Source of the DNA: Erythroxylum novogranatense
Lineage: Eukaryota > Streptophyta > Magnoliopsida > Malpighiales > Erythroxylaceae
Assembly: GCA_029891385.1 (NCBI GenBank)
Contig: CM057225.1
Span: forward strand, 15,924,620-15,988,619
Direction of reading: 5' to 3'
Length of the DNA stretch: 64,000 bases
The notes under the pieces are model-generated. The model worked only from the letters and a program-made list of their open reading frames with translations. It was not told the DNA's origin and searched no databases. Positions 1 through 11,633 of the stretch are shown in pieces; positions within the stretch are counted from its first letter, which is position 1, and every line of letters begins with the position of its first letter. The translations under genes were made by a program, and so were the position numbers.

Positions 1-1926
1 TTACCTCATTTCTCCTCCAATTTTCGAATTTCTTGGCTCATGAAGATGCTCTCTTCATTCTCCATTCTTTTCCTTCTTGGAAAAATCCCAAAAGTCTTAA
101 GAATCAAGTAGAAAAATTGGAACTTAGATTTCTCTCTCTTCTTTTCTCCATATACGAAGCTTCTCCATACTTCTCCTCTCTTCTTTTTCTTATTTTCTTC
201 TTCCTTTCTTCTGATTTTAGTGGCTTTATTATGCCAAAAACGACATCTCCTTTTGTGTGTCATTAAATGAAGGTCAAAAGACCATATTGCCCCTTCATTC
301 AAAGCTTAAAGTCATGCTTACTTGCGGGTTGATTCGCACTATCAATTTGAAGGAATTTGTCAAAACTTACTTATAGAGAAATGTTCCTCTCAACCATATG
401 AATCCAACGCCACTGACCGCGCTCAATTCGGATCACTACACCAAAAGTTATGCGCAAAACAGTTCGGGTATATCCATATTCTAACACATTTTCCATGTAC
501 GATTGTTTCCTTCCATTACATTCTTAATCCCAGATTTGAAACTCGATGTCTTCATAACAATTATAGCCTTATGTCTCAAGTTTAATTCAAATCAAGAATC
601 GCCTCATTTCGATTCCCAGATCAAAAATTATGCTCAAAATACTCTCAGGTGTTCCTAATCCAAAAATTACACTCTAATCTGAACTTCCATTCATAATTCG
701 AAGGTCTTAGGGGCAAAATTGACATTTCATTTCTTCATATGATTTGTAGCCCCTTGTCTTATCTTTATTTCTCCTCAAGAATCGCTTCAATCGGATCTCT
801 ACAGATCCCGAATTTCACAAAATACTGAACTATATTCAGAAAATTTCTCGACTTACTTTGATTAAATTAATCACCATTAATTTAATCTCATAAAATTACA
901 AAATTTCCCATGAGGATGTAGGGAATTGTCTTAGGAATCCAACGCCGTAAGAATCAACTCAATAGGATGTCGGACGGAAAAGATATGAGCAAAATAATAA
1001 ACAAAGGTCGGATTTGTGAAAGGAAGCTAACAAAGGAATCAAAACGGCGCTGTATTGAAGAAACAAAAACGGCGTCGCACCAAGCGGAAACGCCCGTGTT
1101 TGGGTGAGGCGAAGGTGCAGTCCCCCTGGCGATGCGTCGCCCTAGCGACGCTAGCTGGGCGCTCGCCATCGTTATGGCGATACGTCGCCCTAGCGACGCG
1201 AGCTGAACGATGACGAGGATACATCAATTTTCATTTTCTTTTCTTTTCTTTTTTTTCACATGAAAAAATCCCAAACTTCCGAAATTTAAAACTCTTAATC
1301 CTGAACTCCAATTTTGACAAACTTAGTCTTTATAGAAAGCTTAAAGGAAGCTCTACATCTTTCACGAAGGACATAAAACTCAATTCGACTCCTAAAGGAG
1401 TCCATTTTCTGGTCAAAAGTTCTGTCCTCTAATATTCATGCTAAAACTATAACATAAACTTGTAAAAAAAATCATAACTTATTATTCCGAGATCGAAAAA
1501 TTGCATACTTTATATCGAAATAAAGATCAAAACAAACCCTTAAATTTTCATGAAGAACATCAAAGCTCAATTAACCTCTAACTAGGTTAATTTCTCAGTC
1601 AAAGTTTCAATCATAATTAAAGTCAAAAGTCAACCCTATCACACATAAACTTTGACTGATCATAACTTCCACTCCCGATATCGAAAAATTGCAAACTTTA
1701 TGGCCACAGAAAGCTCTTAACATAATCTACAAGTTTCCAGAAGACCATTTTATCAAATTTTGCCTAAATCAAAAGTCAACCCTCAAAGGCCAAAAAGTCA
1801 AACTTTTTTTATAATTTTTCATATTTTCACACTTTCTCTTTTTAGTTCTTGCCATTTAACTTCATTTCAATCAACTCATCCACTTTTGAATATTTCTTAT
1901 TTTTACTTCAAAATCGGGGTCCAACA
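1..1926 (-). repeat. Ty3/gypsy LTR (3' LTR of a minus-strand element), left end outside window
   Basis: Read on the minus strand the LTR starts at 1926 with TGTTGGACCCCG, directly after a polypurine tract (1927-1940), and runs leftward off the window. Positions 1344-1926 match 2902-3468, the 5' LTR of the same element, almost base for base. The left part (about 300-950) resembles the internal part of the solo LTR at 8329-11633. No coding potential; the short open frames here have no family signature. The LTR is longer than its 908-bp partner, which appears to have lost its middle. Confidence 0.8.
1128..1205. repeat. GC-rich direct repeat inside LTR
   Basis: Two 30-bp copies, 1128-1157 and 1176-1205, with start-to-start period 48. 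Both contain GTCGCCCTAGCGACGC and differ at two or three bases. The core is an imperfect palindrome (GTCGC...GCGAC). The block is much richer in GC than its surroundings. Confidence 0.8.
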
Positions 1927-1940
1927 TTTCTCCCCCTCTT
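1927..1940 (-). promoter_or_regulatory. Polypurine tract of minus-strand gypsy element
   Basis: The minus strand reads AAGAGGGGGAGAAA immediately before the LTR start. Upstream of it is the conserved GAGGACGAAATTC block that also precedes the PPTs at 22382 and 30627. It primes plus-strand DNA synthesis in gypsy elements. Confidence 0.85.
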
Positions 1941-2544
1941 AAAAGAATTTCGTCCTCGAAATTCATACTTACTTAAACTCCAAGTAACTCATTCTTGCAT
2001 AAATTTCTTTTTAAACAAAGATCATCAAGCACTTTCTTACAAATTTCTTTCCAAAACTCATAATCAATCACTCTTTTATCTAATTTACTCATAATACATA
2101 TTCTCAATCTCTTCACAATTTTCACTTCCTTAAATCACATACCACTCATATCATATCAAAACACTATATTCCTAACTCACTGTTTCCACACTTATGGACA
2201 CAAGTCAATGGTCCATTTCTTAAGAACCCTAATATGGTTCAATCATCATTTAATCTTTCTCATTATGTCATCATTTTTCATCTATATCAATTCATCACAA
2301 TTTATCAAGAAATTCTAATCTTAAGTTCCTCGACACATTAGAAAATCAATCATATTCTTAACACCCAAATCGAACCAATCACTTGAATTCATCAAATAGT
2401 CATGCACATCAATTTCAAATTCCTAAAGACAAACATACTTCTTTCATCAAAATCAAATGATCACTTAGCATATCTTCACTAATTCAATCTTATCCTCACA
2501 CATTCTTATCAATCTTATATGCCCAGTTAAGATTTTAATACTGG

Positions 2545-2556
2545 GCTTTGATACCA
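2545..2556 (-). promoter_or_regulatory. Primer-binding site (initiator tRNA-Met type)
   Basis: The minus strand reads TGGTATCAAAGC, one base different from the usual plant TGGTATCAGAGC complementary to the 3' end of initiator tRNA-Met. It lies four bases inside the 5' LTR end at 2561. Confidence 0.85.
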
Positions 2557-2560
2557 TAAA

Positions 2561-3468
2561 TGTTGAGACCGGATCCGAAAATCGGATCCCAACCTAAAAG
2601 CGGAAAGACAAAAACGAAAACGAAGTGGCAGATAGCTAAAACGAGACAAAAGTGAAAGCGAAAATAACAAAAACGAACTCAAATCACAAGGCAATGAGAA
2701 ACAAAGCAAATGCGAATCGAATACAGAATCGAAACGGAAGCAAATGAAAGCGGAAGCAATAACTAATCGAACCAAACGAACAAATTTCGAAGCGAAATGA
2801 TATACAGAAGTACCAAAGCAAAACGAAGCGAATCGATACTTAACAAATGTCCGACATCCGTGCATAAATTATCTAAAGGAAGCGTCGCGTCGGAAATAAG
2901 GAAGCTCTACATCTTTCACGAAGGACATAAAACTCAATTCGACTCCTAAAGGAGTCCATTTTTCAGTTAAAAGTTCTGTCCTCTAATATTCATGCTAAAA
3001 CCATAACATAAACTTGTAAAAAAATCATAACTTATTATTCCGAGATCGAAAAATTGCATACTTTATATTGAAATAAAGATCAAAACAAACCCTTAAATTT
3101 TCATGAAGAACATCAAAGCTCAATTAACCTCTAACTAGGTTAATTTCTCAGTCAAAGTTTCAATCATAATTAAAGTCAAAAGTCAACCTATCATACATAA
3201 ACTTTGGTGATCATAACTTCCACTCCCGATATCAAAAATTGCAAACTTTATGGCCACAGAAAGCTCTTAACATAATCTACAAGTTTCTAGAAGACCATTT
3301 TATCAAATTTTGCCTAAATCAAAAGTCAACTCTCAAAGACCAAAAGTCAATCTTTTACAATTTTTCATATTTTCACACTTTTCTTTTAGTTCTTGCCATT
3401 TAACTTCATTTCAATCAACTCATCCACTTTTGAATATTTCTTATTTTACTTCAAAATCGGGTCCAACA
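2561..3468 (-). repeat. Ty3/gypsy 5' LTR of the minus-strand element
   Basis: On the plus strand it runs from TGTTGAGACC (2561) to GGGTCCAACA (3468), with TG...CA ends. 2902-3468 matches 1344-1926. 2561-2900 has no match in the visible part of the other LTR, which suggests a deletion in this copy. The bases after the right end (3469-3473) are AATCC; the matching left-side duplication lies outside the window. Confidence 0.85.
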
Positions 3469-4770
3469 AATCCTTTAAGGTTCTGAGGCTCAAGAGCACT
3501 CAATGGGGTCTTGAGAAATGGAGTCAAGAGTGACAGGAGTCCATTAATCAAGATCTTGGACTTAAAGATAGTTCTTTAAGGTTTACCATTCAAACTTAGT
3601 GATTTCTAATCCCACTTTTACACTAAGATGAGCTTAACGGGATCTTGAGCAATGGAGTTCATTGATCAAGATCCTGGACTTAAAGAGTCCTTTAAGGTTC
3701 TGAGGCTCAAGAGCACCTAACGGGGAGAAAAGAGGAGATCGACGAGCAAGAGAGAAGAAGAGGAAGCAACATCGTCCACCACCCAGGGTTCCCTTCGGGG
3801 TTCCCTGGGGATAATTTCACATAGGTTTTGTTGCCCATTTTTACTGCCAACTCCATCATGATAGCTTGGATTCTTCACGAGTTGTGGAGTTTTCGGTTAA
3901 AATGTGTGGTTAGGCATTCATTTTCTCCTGAAGATGCAGTGATGGTTGGAGTTCACCGAAGGGGAGTAGCTTAATCTGTAGTTTAGCTATGATTTATAAA
4001 TTCCTAGGTCTAGGGTTTGTAATTTGTAATGAAGCTATTTGATTATAGTTAAATGTTGGACATTTAATGCGTTGTTTGGATTGGTAGTTTACATTGTCAA
4101 ATTTAACTACATTGTTATGAATAGCCGAGTTGGGGTTTATTGCTTTGTAGTTAGATTTGCTTAATTAGAGTTTAATTAAGCATTGAACAATGTAAGGTGT
4201 TGTGGGTTTGTTTATGTAGAATTCTATGCTTAAATATATGAAGTCTCATATATGTCAACTTGTGATCTTGTCGATTCTCTTTTATCTGCCTAGTTGTGTT
4301 TGATATTGAGTTGATGCTAGATTTCATTTGACCCATTGCATTGGCAAATCCACCGCTTTACACTAAGATGGTTTTAACAAGGTTTTAAGCAATGAAGTTC
4401 ATTGATTAAAGCCTTGAACTTAAAGAATCCTTTAAGGTTCTGAGGCTCAAGAGCACTCAATGGAGTCGAGAGTGACAGGTGTCCATTAATTAAGATCTTG
4501 GACTTAAAGATAGTTCTTTAAGGTTTACCATTCAAACTTAATGATTTCTAATCCCACTGCACACACTAAGATGAGCTTAACGGGATCTTGAGAAATGGAG
4601 TTCATTGATCAAGATCCTGGACTTAAAGAGTCCTTTAAGGTTCTGAGGCTCAAGAGCACCTAATGGGGTCTTGAGAAATGGAGTCGAGAGTGACAGGAGT
4701 CTATTAATCAAGACCCTGGACTTAAAGAGAGTTCTTTAAGGTTTACCATTCACACTTAGTTTTGGTGTGA
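3469..4770. repeat. ~200-bp tandem repeat field in two blocks
   Basis: Blocks 3469-3725 and 4361-4770 consist of ~200-bp units, each made of two ~100-bp half-units sharing phrases such as GACTTAAAGAGTCCTTTAAGG and CTGAGGCTCAAGAGCAC. The second block holds two full units (starting about 4361 and 4562). 3726-4360 between the blocks is non-repetitive, has no recognisable gene, and contains GT-rich low-complexity sequence. Host element unknown; it may be the LTR or leader of the gypsy remnant to the right. Confidence 0.75.
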
Positions 4771-4899
4771 TAACCAAAGCTCGTTTTCAAGAGGATTTTA
4801 TCACTTGTTTTAGTATTTTCTTTTCTATTTTCAAAATCCAAAAATACTTTTTACATGCTTTTAGTGTTGTTAATGTTTTCAAACAAAACCCCTTTTCCT

Positions 4900-5841
4900 T
4901 CTTGATTTCACTTGCGTTTTATGACATATAGGCTAGCTTAGGTCCATTTCATTAGGTTCCAATTAAGTGAGGCGACCGAGGTTGCAACCTATACCGTAAT
5001 CTTGGAACTTTTATATTTGACGGTTTCTAAGGATTGATCGTAGATCGAATCGGCAATCGCGATCTGGGAGCGACTAACGTTAGAGCCACAGGCTCCTTGT
5101 ATTAGGGCTTTAAGCCCACGAAACCTTATCTTGAACCGAGCCTCGAGCTCGAGGGGAGTTAGTGCATACCCTGAGGGTTCTCCTACTCCCTAGACGCGTC
5201 TGATTACTGATCACTAATAGGCGCTCGGTCACAACACCGTAATAAATTAGAAAGTGTCACATGTGCATCATATTTATGAATGATTGGTTGCGAATTGTAT
5301 GGAAGGCGAAACGCCCTACATTTGAGATAGATGATCGTAAGTGATAATTGGTAATTGATTGTATATGCCTGAATTGAGTGAACCATCGATGATGGTTTCT
5401 CATTGAGTTCGCAAACTCACCCAACATTGCAATTATTTTTCAAGGATTCAAGAGTACCCGTTGGACAAGCGGGAGTATGGGTCTTCAAGAGTAGCGAGTT
5501 TGAAGTCGGGATCGGTTTCATGTCCGCATTTGAGTCATTCGATTTATATGTAAATTTGTATTTTCGGAGATAAATAATGTTATTGTATTGGGCCCAATTT
5601 GGCTATGATTATATGTATATGAACTGATTTGAGTACTGAAATAGTATTTGATTGCAAATGTTTCATATTGCGGGCCCAAATTGTTTACCGATTTATGCGC
5701 ACTCGATTGTTTTCCAAAAGAAAAATGTATTACCGAGTTTTTGAATTGTTTTGACTGCTCTAACATACCACCCTCGCGGGTCACGGGCTCGGATATAACC
5801 GTCAATGTCAGGTTCGAGTCTCACGGGAGTGGGGCGCTACA
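4900..5841 (+). repeat. Partial Ty3/gypsy LTR, plus orientation (3' part)
   Basis: The right end at 5841 reads GGGGCGCTACA, and the last ~100 bp are the reverse complement of the LTR ends beginning at 8329 and 61008 (shared phrases about a cgagggtggt block and an ACTCCCG block). Further left, 5386-5440 shares the ATCGATGATGG and TTCGCAAACTCACCC words with 61500-61555. The left end was not located. No primer-binding site follows 5841, so this is a 3' LTR or solo LTR rather than a 5' LTR. Confidence 0.65.
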
Positions 5842-5968
5842 CCTCATCACCCAAAGAATCCAAATACTCTTCATCCGTAGGTGGGATAACCCTCTGGGCA
5901 ATGTGAAGAGCTACACTGGAGTCCTTAAGTGATGCAGTCTTATCCAGATTGATCGCGGACACCCATTT

Positions 5969-7283
5969 CTAGGAGCTGGACATCGGCGCTTTCCCCTTAC
6001 CCTTATCCAAAGGTGGGGGCAATCGTTCAACATACCGAGCGGTCTTCTTTCTCTTAAGAGGCCGTTCTACCTCCTCCACTTCTTCCTCCATGACCGCTCG
6101 GTCCTCATCAGTCGATCGGATCACTAGCGTTGTGGATTCGATAGGCGCAGTTGGCTGAGCGACATCTTGCCCGACCGCCACCTTTTTACTTCGCTCTTTT
6201 ATCTTTAAGGAAGGCCCAGTAACTTTGCGCTGGCCTTTCGACTTGGCAGCATCGGAGGACGAGGTGAAGTCCCTGAGCTTCGCCATACCTGCACAAGTAT
6301 AAAAGCAGGTAAGAAATCGAAGCTAACATTCATAAAAAATAAGGCAATTAAACTGCGAGGAGTCAACCAGAAGGGTCAGTTTCTCCTTCTAGCCCATTAA
6401 TCCGAGCCGGGGGGACTAATTAAAAAGGTATCGGCTGATACCCCTCCACGATACCCCAGAACAAGACGATCGAAATTATACCGACCAAGCGCCTTAATTC
6501 GGTCGATCACTTCAGACTCTTTTCTAGTATAGGACAGACTGGAAATGTCGTTCCATTGCTCGGATAGAGGATACCTCCACGGCCTAGACTCGAAAGAAGA
6601 TCCCAGAGGTCTCACAAAGAAGTACTTCGTCCTCCAGGCCTTAATTGAGAAAGTTGTTCCAGCAGGGCGATACCACGCATCTCTATACTGGAAATGGAGG
6701 ATCTCGGCCCAGGTGAGCAAGCTTTGATTCATCCTTAGAAAACGCCGCAGAATATCGATCGACGAAGAACACCCGAAATGATAGCACAGTAAGGCGAGAC
6801 CGTTCATGAACCTCTAACCATTTGAGAGGATCTGGCTCGGCCTCAATTTGTATGCGTAGCATACGTCATCGATAATCAGAGCATATGGAAGCCTCATGCC
6901 GCCGATTGAGAAGAAGCTATCTGAAACAGCAAAGTAGCCCCCCATATTGCTGTGAATCCGCTCATTCTCTGCGGCCAACCTGAGTCCCCAAGATGAAGGA
7001 ATATTGTTTTTGATGACCGATCGGTTCAATTCCCTTTCGGTCATCGTCAATTGGTCGCTCGGTGGCTTCTTAACGATTTGCCTGTCTCTCCGGTTAGTCG
7101 CCGCGATTTCCTCATCTTTCTCTACGATCGGTGCTTCATTGCCCCCTGCCTCCGGCGCCTCCATCACTTCCACTGTTATCCCAAGCAGCCCAACAATCTG
7201 TAACGCACTCGGTCAAAAGAGGAGGAGGAGGTGGTTCTATCCTTAAGTCTAGACTCATTCCTAGGACTTGTCGATGACATGGT
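5969..7283 (-). pseudogene. Tat-like gypsy antisense ORF (putative gypsy-type transposase domain, PF04195-like), broken
   Basis: Three minus-strand blocks look like exons: 7283-6814, 6807-6397 and 6286-5969. The first starts MSSTSPRNESRLKD and, after a frame change near 7190, includes GGMRLPYALIIDDVCYAYKLRPSQIL. The second reads GLALLCYHFGCSSSID then KAWRTKYFFVR. The third is a lysine-rich tail. Order and motifs fit the plant 'putative gypsy type transposon' domain, which in Tat/Retand/Grande elements lies antisense between integrase and 3' LTR. An in-frame TAG separates blocks one and two just after LRPSQILSNG. The blocks sit antisense to the plus-strand LTR-like sequence at 7833-8277, as expected. 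Family assignment is from remembered motifs and not tested; the product is probably not made. Confidence 0.6.
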
Positions 7284-7832
7284 CACTAAAAAGGAAGTTT
7301 AAAGGATGAGGAAAGGAAAAAAGGACGTACCTAGTTCGGTGACTGGGGTTTGGAGTTTGGAATAGCGGTGAAAAGGAGATCTCGATGACTACAAGCAAAG
7401 AGACGAAGAGTAGAGAGAGCAGAAGTCAGAAAACCAAATGCACAGAAACGATAATGAAGTTTCTCGATTCCAAGCGGTTATCACAAAATCAACTGAACGG
7501 GCACGCTAATTGAAGTCAGACGCGTGGCAAAATCTGAGCCAAGCGAATTAGGGTTGTCAGATATCCGGAACGGCATAACGGTTAAAACGATACACACGAT
7601 CCCAAAAGCAACACAAAAGGACCCCCCCTTTTCAAAATTTGAAATCCGTCAGAAGACACGCGTCGTACGTAATGATTAAATTTAACACCCTAGCTAGACG
7701 TCCAATCCGATCGATCGGTCTAATCACGAGCTGACATGGAGGAGAGCCGCGCGAATCTGATCGGTCGGGCCTATCGCGAGCTATCACGCACGAATCCTAC
7801 ATACTCCATCGAGTCTTCTCCCTGATCAGACT
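7284..7832. other. Non-coding part of the Tat-like remnant
   Basis: Sits between the start of the antisense ORF and the purine tract at 7833. A plausible splice donor on the minus strand (GTACGT near 7325) suggests 5' untranslated or leader sequence of the antisense transcript. No gene seen. Confidence 0.4.
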
Positions 7833-8277
7833 CGAGGAGTAGGGGGCTTATGGCCGGGTCGGTCATGCTAGGCCAAGATCTAGCCCTAGGATGGCAGGTG
7901 GGCCGATCGGCCTATTCCTATGAGGTGAGTCAAACACGACAGAGACATTGAATTAAACATGTCAGGTATTTACTATATAAGATCATTATCTCCACGCGAC
8001 GCAGGTACGACTCTCAGAACCCTGATTCTCCTTGTTTATAAACACGTAAACCTACGTCCAAGAGCTAACTTAGGCATCGAAGGGGCAAGCCGGCGATCAA
8101 CCCCTGGTGTGCCTTATTGTCTTTGCAGGTCTCTCCCGGTTGAAGCTCATCAAGATCATGGATCCAAGCAACGGCGTCCAGCCCCAACAGAATCAGACTG
8201 AACCACTATAGATCAGCATAAATCACTATAGATTCTGATTACTTATGTGCAACTACAATTGCTTTTGAGGTTACAGA
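7833..8277 (+). repeat. PPT plus LTR-like sequence of a Tat-like gypsy element, right end truncated
   Basis: GAGGAGTAGGGGGC (7833-7846) is a good plus-strand polypurine tract. It is followed by TGGCCGGGTCGGTCATG, a start typical of Tat-lineage LTRs, and by a TATA-like TATATAAG near 7973. The sequence is interrupted at 8278-8282 by the copia insertion; the original continuation is at 36771. The exact LTR end was not found. Confidence 0.5.
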
Positions 8278-8282
8278 CAAAC
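8278..8282. repeat. Target-site duplication of C1 (left)
   Basis: CAAAC here equals CAAAC at 36766-36770 on the far side of the copia element. Confidence 0.9.
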
Positions 8283-8328
8283 TGTCAAGAGAATTGAAAA
8301 ACTTGAGAGAAATTGTACGTATTATTAC

Positions 8329-11300
8329 TATAGCACCCCACTCCCGCAATGACCTGAACCCAACATCAATGGTGATATCCAAGTCCGTGCCCCACGAGGG
8401 TGGTGTGCTAAAGCACTCAATCTTTCAAAGTCTACATAATATCCTTTTGAAAATCAATAGCATAAAATGCGAAATCAAAACTCATATTGGGCCCACATTC
8501 ATTCATAAACATTTTCACTTAACACAATTTTCAATAGTCATTAAGGCCCTTTCACAATTATAAAACACTTGTGTCATTTCAAAATGTAATTTCATACAAA
8601 AAGATGCGGAATATACAATTCAATACAAAATGTGAAAAACACAAATGCAGACGCGAACTTATCCCGACCTCTATCCTTCACTTGAATGCTGTAAGTATAC
8701 TCCAGATTGACTAACAGGGTATTCTTCTTACCCTGAAAAATAGTTGCAAATTTTGGGTGAGTTTTGCGAACTCAATGAGAGATGATCATTGATGGCTCAC
8801 CCTATCACATAAATCATAATTCACATAACACATACATCTCACATTTCACATTATTTTACACTTCACATTCACTTTAACACTTCATATTCATTACACTTAA
8901 TCATTCATATTATGCATATGCAATGCACATGAGACTCACTTTCATTTATTATTGTCGTTATGACCAAGTGCCTTTTTACCAGCTCATCTCTTTATGGATG
9001 TCAAACTTTGTCATATAACGTCCCATATCCCTTAGTGGATATCGGGTACAGTCGCACTCTAGCCTGAGGCTCTAATCACATTCCGAGCTTTAAACTTTTT
9101 ATCCTGGTGACTCCAGTCATAACTTCCTTTATCTTGCATGCATTCATGTAATAGAATGCATCACTTATATTGCATGCTCTTATTCAGTCACAGTCACTTA
9201 TCCTCGGACCGTAGTTCGGCATTCAACATATAGTTGAGAATTCACACTTAACTTGCATGCAATATCACATTCAGAGTTCACTTAGCAAACATTTCCGTGC
9301 ACTTAGTTCATCTCATTCACATACAATTAACACTTCAATATCCAAATCACAATCACAATCATCGGACCTCCTGTACGAAACCCAACATAATCAAACACAT
9401 TCAGAATTCAATTAATATCAAAAAGGCAAACAGAACAAACAATAGAATGAGACCATCTAGGTCTACTCAAAGTAAGCTCCAAATTAGCATTTACTTTCAA
9501 TTTCTGGGAACACCTGAATGCGAACACTTGACCTGCATAACCTAGTTTGCTTGCCAAAACTCCAAGTCACAATTGTCTTTCTCCTTGTTCTTGGGTAGGA
9601 TTCTCTTGATTTCCTTGATTCTTCACCAAATGAAGAGATCTTTAGCTCAAATGGAAGCTCTTTTCTTCCTGTACCTTATTCTCTTCTTGAACAACTTCAA
9701 AATCTCTCTTGAAGGCCAAAGAAATTAAAACCCTAGCTTGTTTTCTCTTCCTTCCCTCTTTCATTTCTTTTTCATGTTTTCACTCTCTTATCTCTTTTCT
9801 AATCTACTAACTTTTATTCTCTAGAATCTTCTCATTTACGTTTCTCCTTTATTTATAAACAAGACAACACTTCTTCTTCCATTTATGCCCTTAATGAGTG
9901 AGAATTGTCCCATTTACCCTTTTATTTATGCCTTATGTATTTTATACTTAAGTGTCTTACCAAAAGCACCCTTGTATATTCTAACATAACACTTTCTTCT
10001 AAAACACTCTTCTCTATTGTCTTACGTTTCCAATGACACCAAAAGCATTCAATTTGGTTCAGTAGTGTGAAAGTTATACTCCAATATCTAGAATTGTTTT
10101 ATTTCGAGACAGTACTCTATACTCAACTTCCATCCAAAACTTGAAACTCTTAGAGTCCGATTCAGAATTTGATTTCTCCATATAAGTTGTATCCCTATGT
10201 TTCTAGTTTACCATAAAACAAAAATTGTCTCATTTGGACTTCTACTGATCCAGAAAACATCAAAATACTGAAGTATGTTCAGTGAGATAACACCAGTTCA
10301 TATTATCAAAGAACACACTCACTATACCCGTCCCACTCTTTTCACTAAATCTTTCTCCATTAGTTTCATATGACTATGATTCTTAGTGGAGATGTAGGTA
10401 AATGGATTACGAATCCAATGGTTCAAGAATCAAGTCATTTGAAGGTCTAGAAAAGAAGTTATGGCTAAAAGAATCCAACATGTTCGTATCTTTACTCGTA
10501 CTGTACATGTCTTGGCGCAATTGCTATAACTCTCACTAAAGATGTCGAATTAACTTTATTTTTAGACTATTGGAAAGAGGACTTCCAAATATAAAACTTT
10601 CATGAGGACCTCGAAGGCCAATTCTGTCGTTTGACTTCTGTATCGTCTCACATTTGGCATCATCTCACTTTCCTTTCGTCTCAGATCTATCGTCTCATTT
10701 TCATCGTCTCATTTCTATCGTCTCATTTTCTTCCGTCTCATTTCTATCTTCCGCTTTTCTTCCGTCTCATTTCTATCGTCTGTTTTTTTTTTCGTCTCAT
10801 TTCTATCGTCTGCTTTTCTTCCGTCTCATTTCTATCATCTGCTTTTCTTCCGTCTCATTTCTATCATCTGCTTTTCTTCCGTCTCATTTCTATCTTCTGC
10901 TTTTCTTCCGTCTCATTTCTATCATCTGCTTTTCTTACATCTCATTTCTATAAATGCCTTTTCGGCGTCGAGCGTATCCACTTATAAGAATCATATCTTT
11001 TGACTCTGATGTTCAAAATTTACAAACTTTATATCGTTTGAAAGATAAAAGAAAGATATACAACTTTCCATAAGGAAATTTTGCCAAAATCGATCTATGT
11101 CAATCCCAAATTTGCCTCTAAACTCCAAAGACGAATTTTCCAGACACACACCAACGTACTAGACCAACTCCATAACTTCATGAAAATTTGATACTCTTAT
11201 AGAAGGAACTGGAATTCGATGTCTTCATAAAAAATGTAGCCATATATCTCTAGATTAATCCCAATCAAGAAGAATCTCATTTGGACAACTAAAGAAAACG

Positions 11301-11633
11301 TTATGGCTAAAAGACTGAAGCATATTCAGTGAATATTTTTCCAGATCACTACCAATCTTGTTTCTAAGGGTTTCCTTATCACAACTCCTACCAAGATCAC
11401 TCTTTCTACTCCTTCTACTCCTCACTTTCAATAACATCACATTTAAAAACAATCCTACCTGGAAATTGTCAATGAATGCATGTACACTTATTTTTGTGCT
11501 AAGATTCAATATTCATGTGCATATATACTAACATTATGCATGAGCAAGAAAATGCATTTCCTTAATCTCTCTTTGAGCTTACATGTGTTGAAATTTCAGG
11601 TCCTAACCCTTAATATGAGAACGGGATGTTACA
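8329..11633 (-). mobile_element. Solo Ty3/gypsy LTR (3.3 kb) inside the copia LTR
   Basis: ATTAC occurs at 8324-8328 and again at 11634-11638, giving a perfect 5-bp target-site duplication around one LTR with no internal region. On the minus strand the LTR starts TGTAACATCCCG (11633) and ends GGGGTGCTATA (8329; the canonical CA end has become TA). Orientation is inferred from the resemblance of its end (TTCGCAAACTCACCC-like, then CAGGG) to the end part of the G1 LTR and from a minus-strand TATAAATAAA near 9855. The likely origin is unequal recombination between two LTRs. It carries a 29-bp minisatellite at 10729-10965 but no gene. Confidence 0.88.
10729..10965. repeat. 29-bp minisatellite in solo LTR
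   Basis: About eight copies of a 29-bp unit containing CCGTCTCATTTCTATC and CTGCTTTTCTT, with small indels. Because 29 is not a multiple of three, the array stays open in more than one frame with serine/phenylalanine-rich translations; these are repeat artefacts, not genes. Confidence 0.9.

Larger units (their letters stand above)
1927..2560 (-). mobile_element. Interior of a coding-less gypsy element (deletion derivative)
   Basis: Only 634 bp separate the PPT (1927-1940) from the primer-binding site (2545-2556). The stretch is AT-rich and has no gag or pol signature in any frame. This is either an internally deleted chromovirus copy or a non-autonomous family. The element, including both LTRs, runs from outside the window to 3468. 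Confidence 0.75.

Noticed and set aside
954..1227. Short minus-strand frames with arginine-rich products
   Set aside because: They lie in the GC-rich repeat of a gypsy LTR.
3726..4360. Possible gene between the repeat blocks
   Set aside because: No open frame or domain; only GT/AT-rich sequence.
5648..5932. 94-codon plus-strand frame across the LTR end at 5841
   Set aside because: It crosses an element border and has no domain signature.
10631..10987. Two overlapping plus-strand open frames of about 100 codons
   Set aside because: They are translations of a 29-bp minisatellite in different frames.
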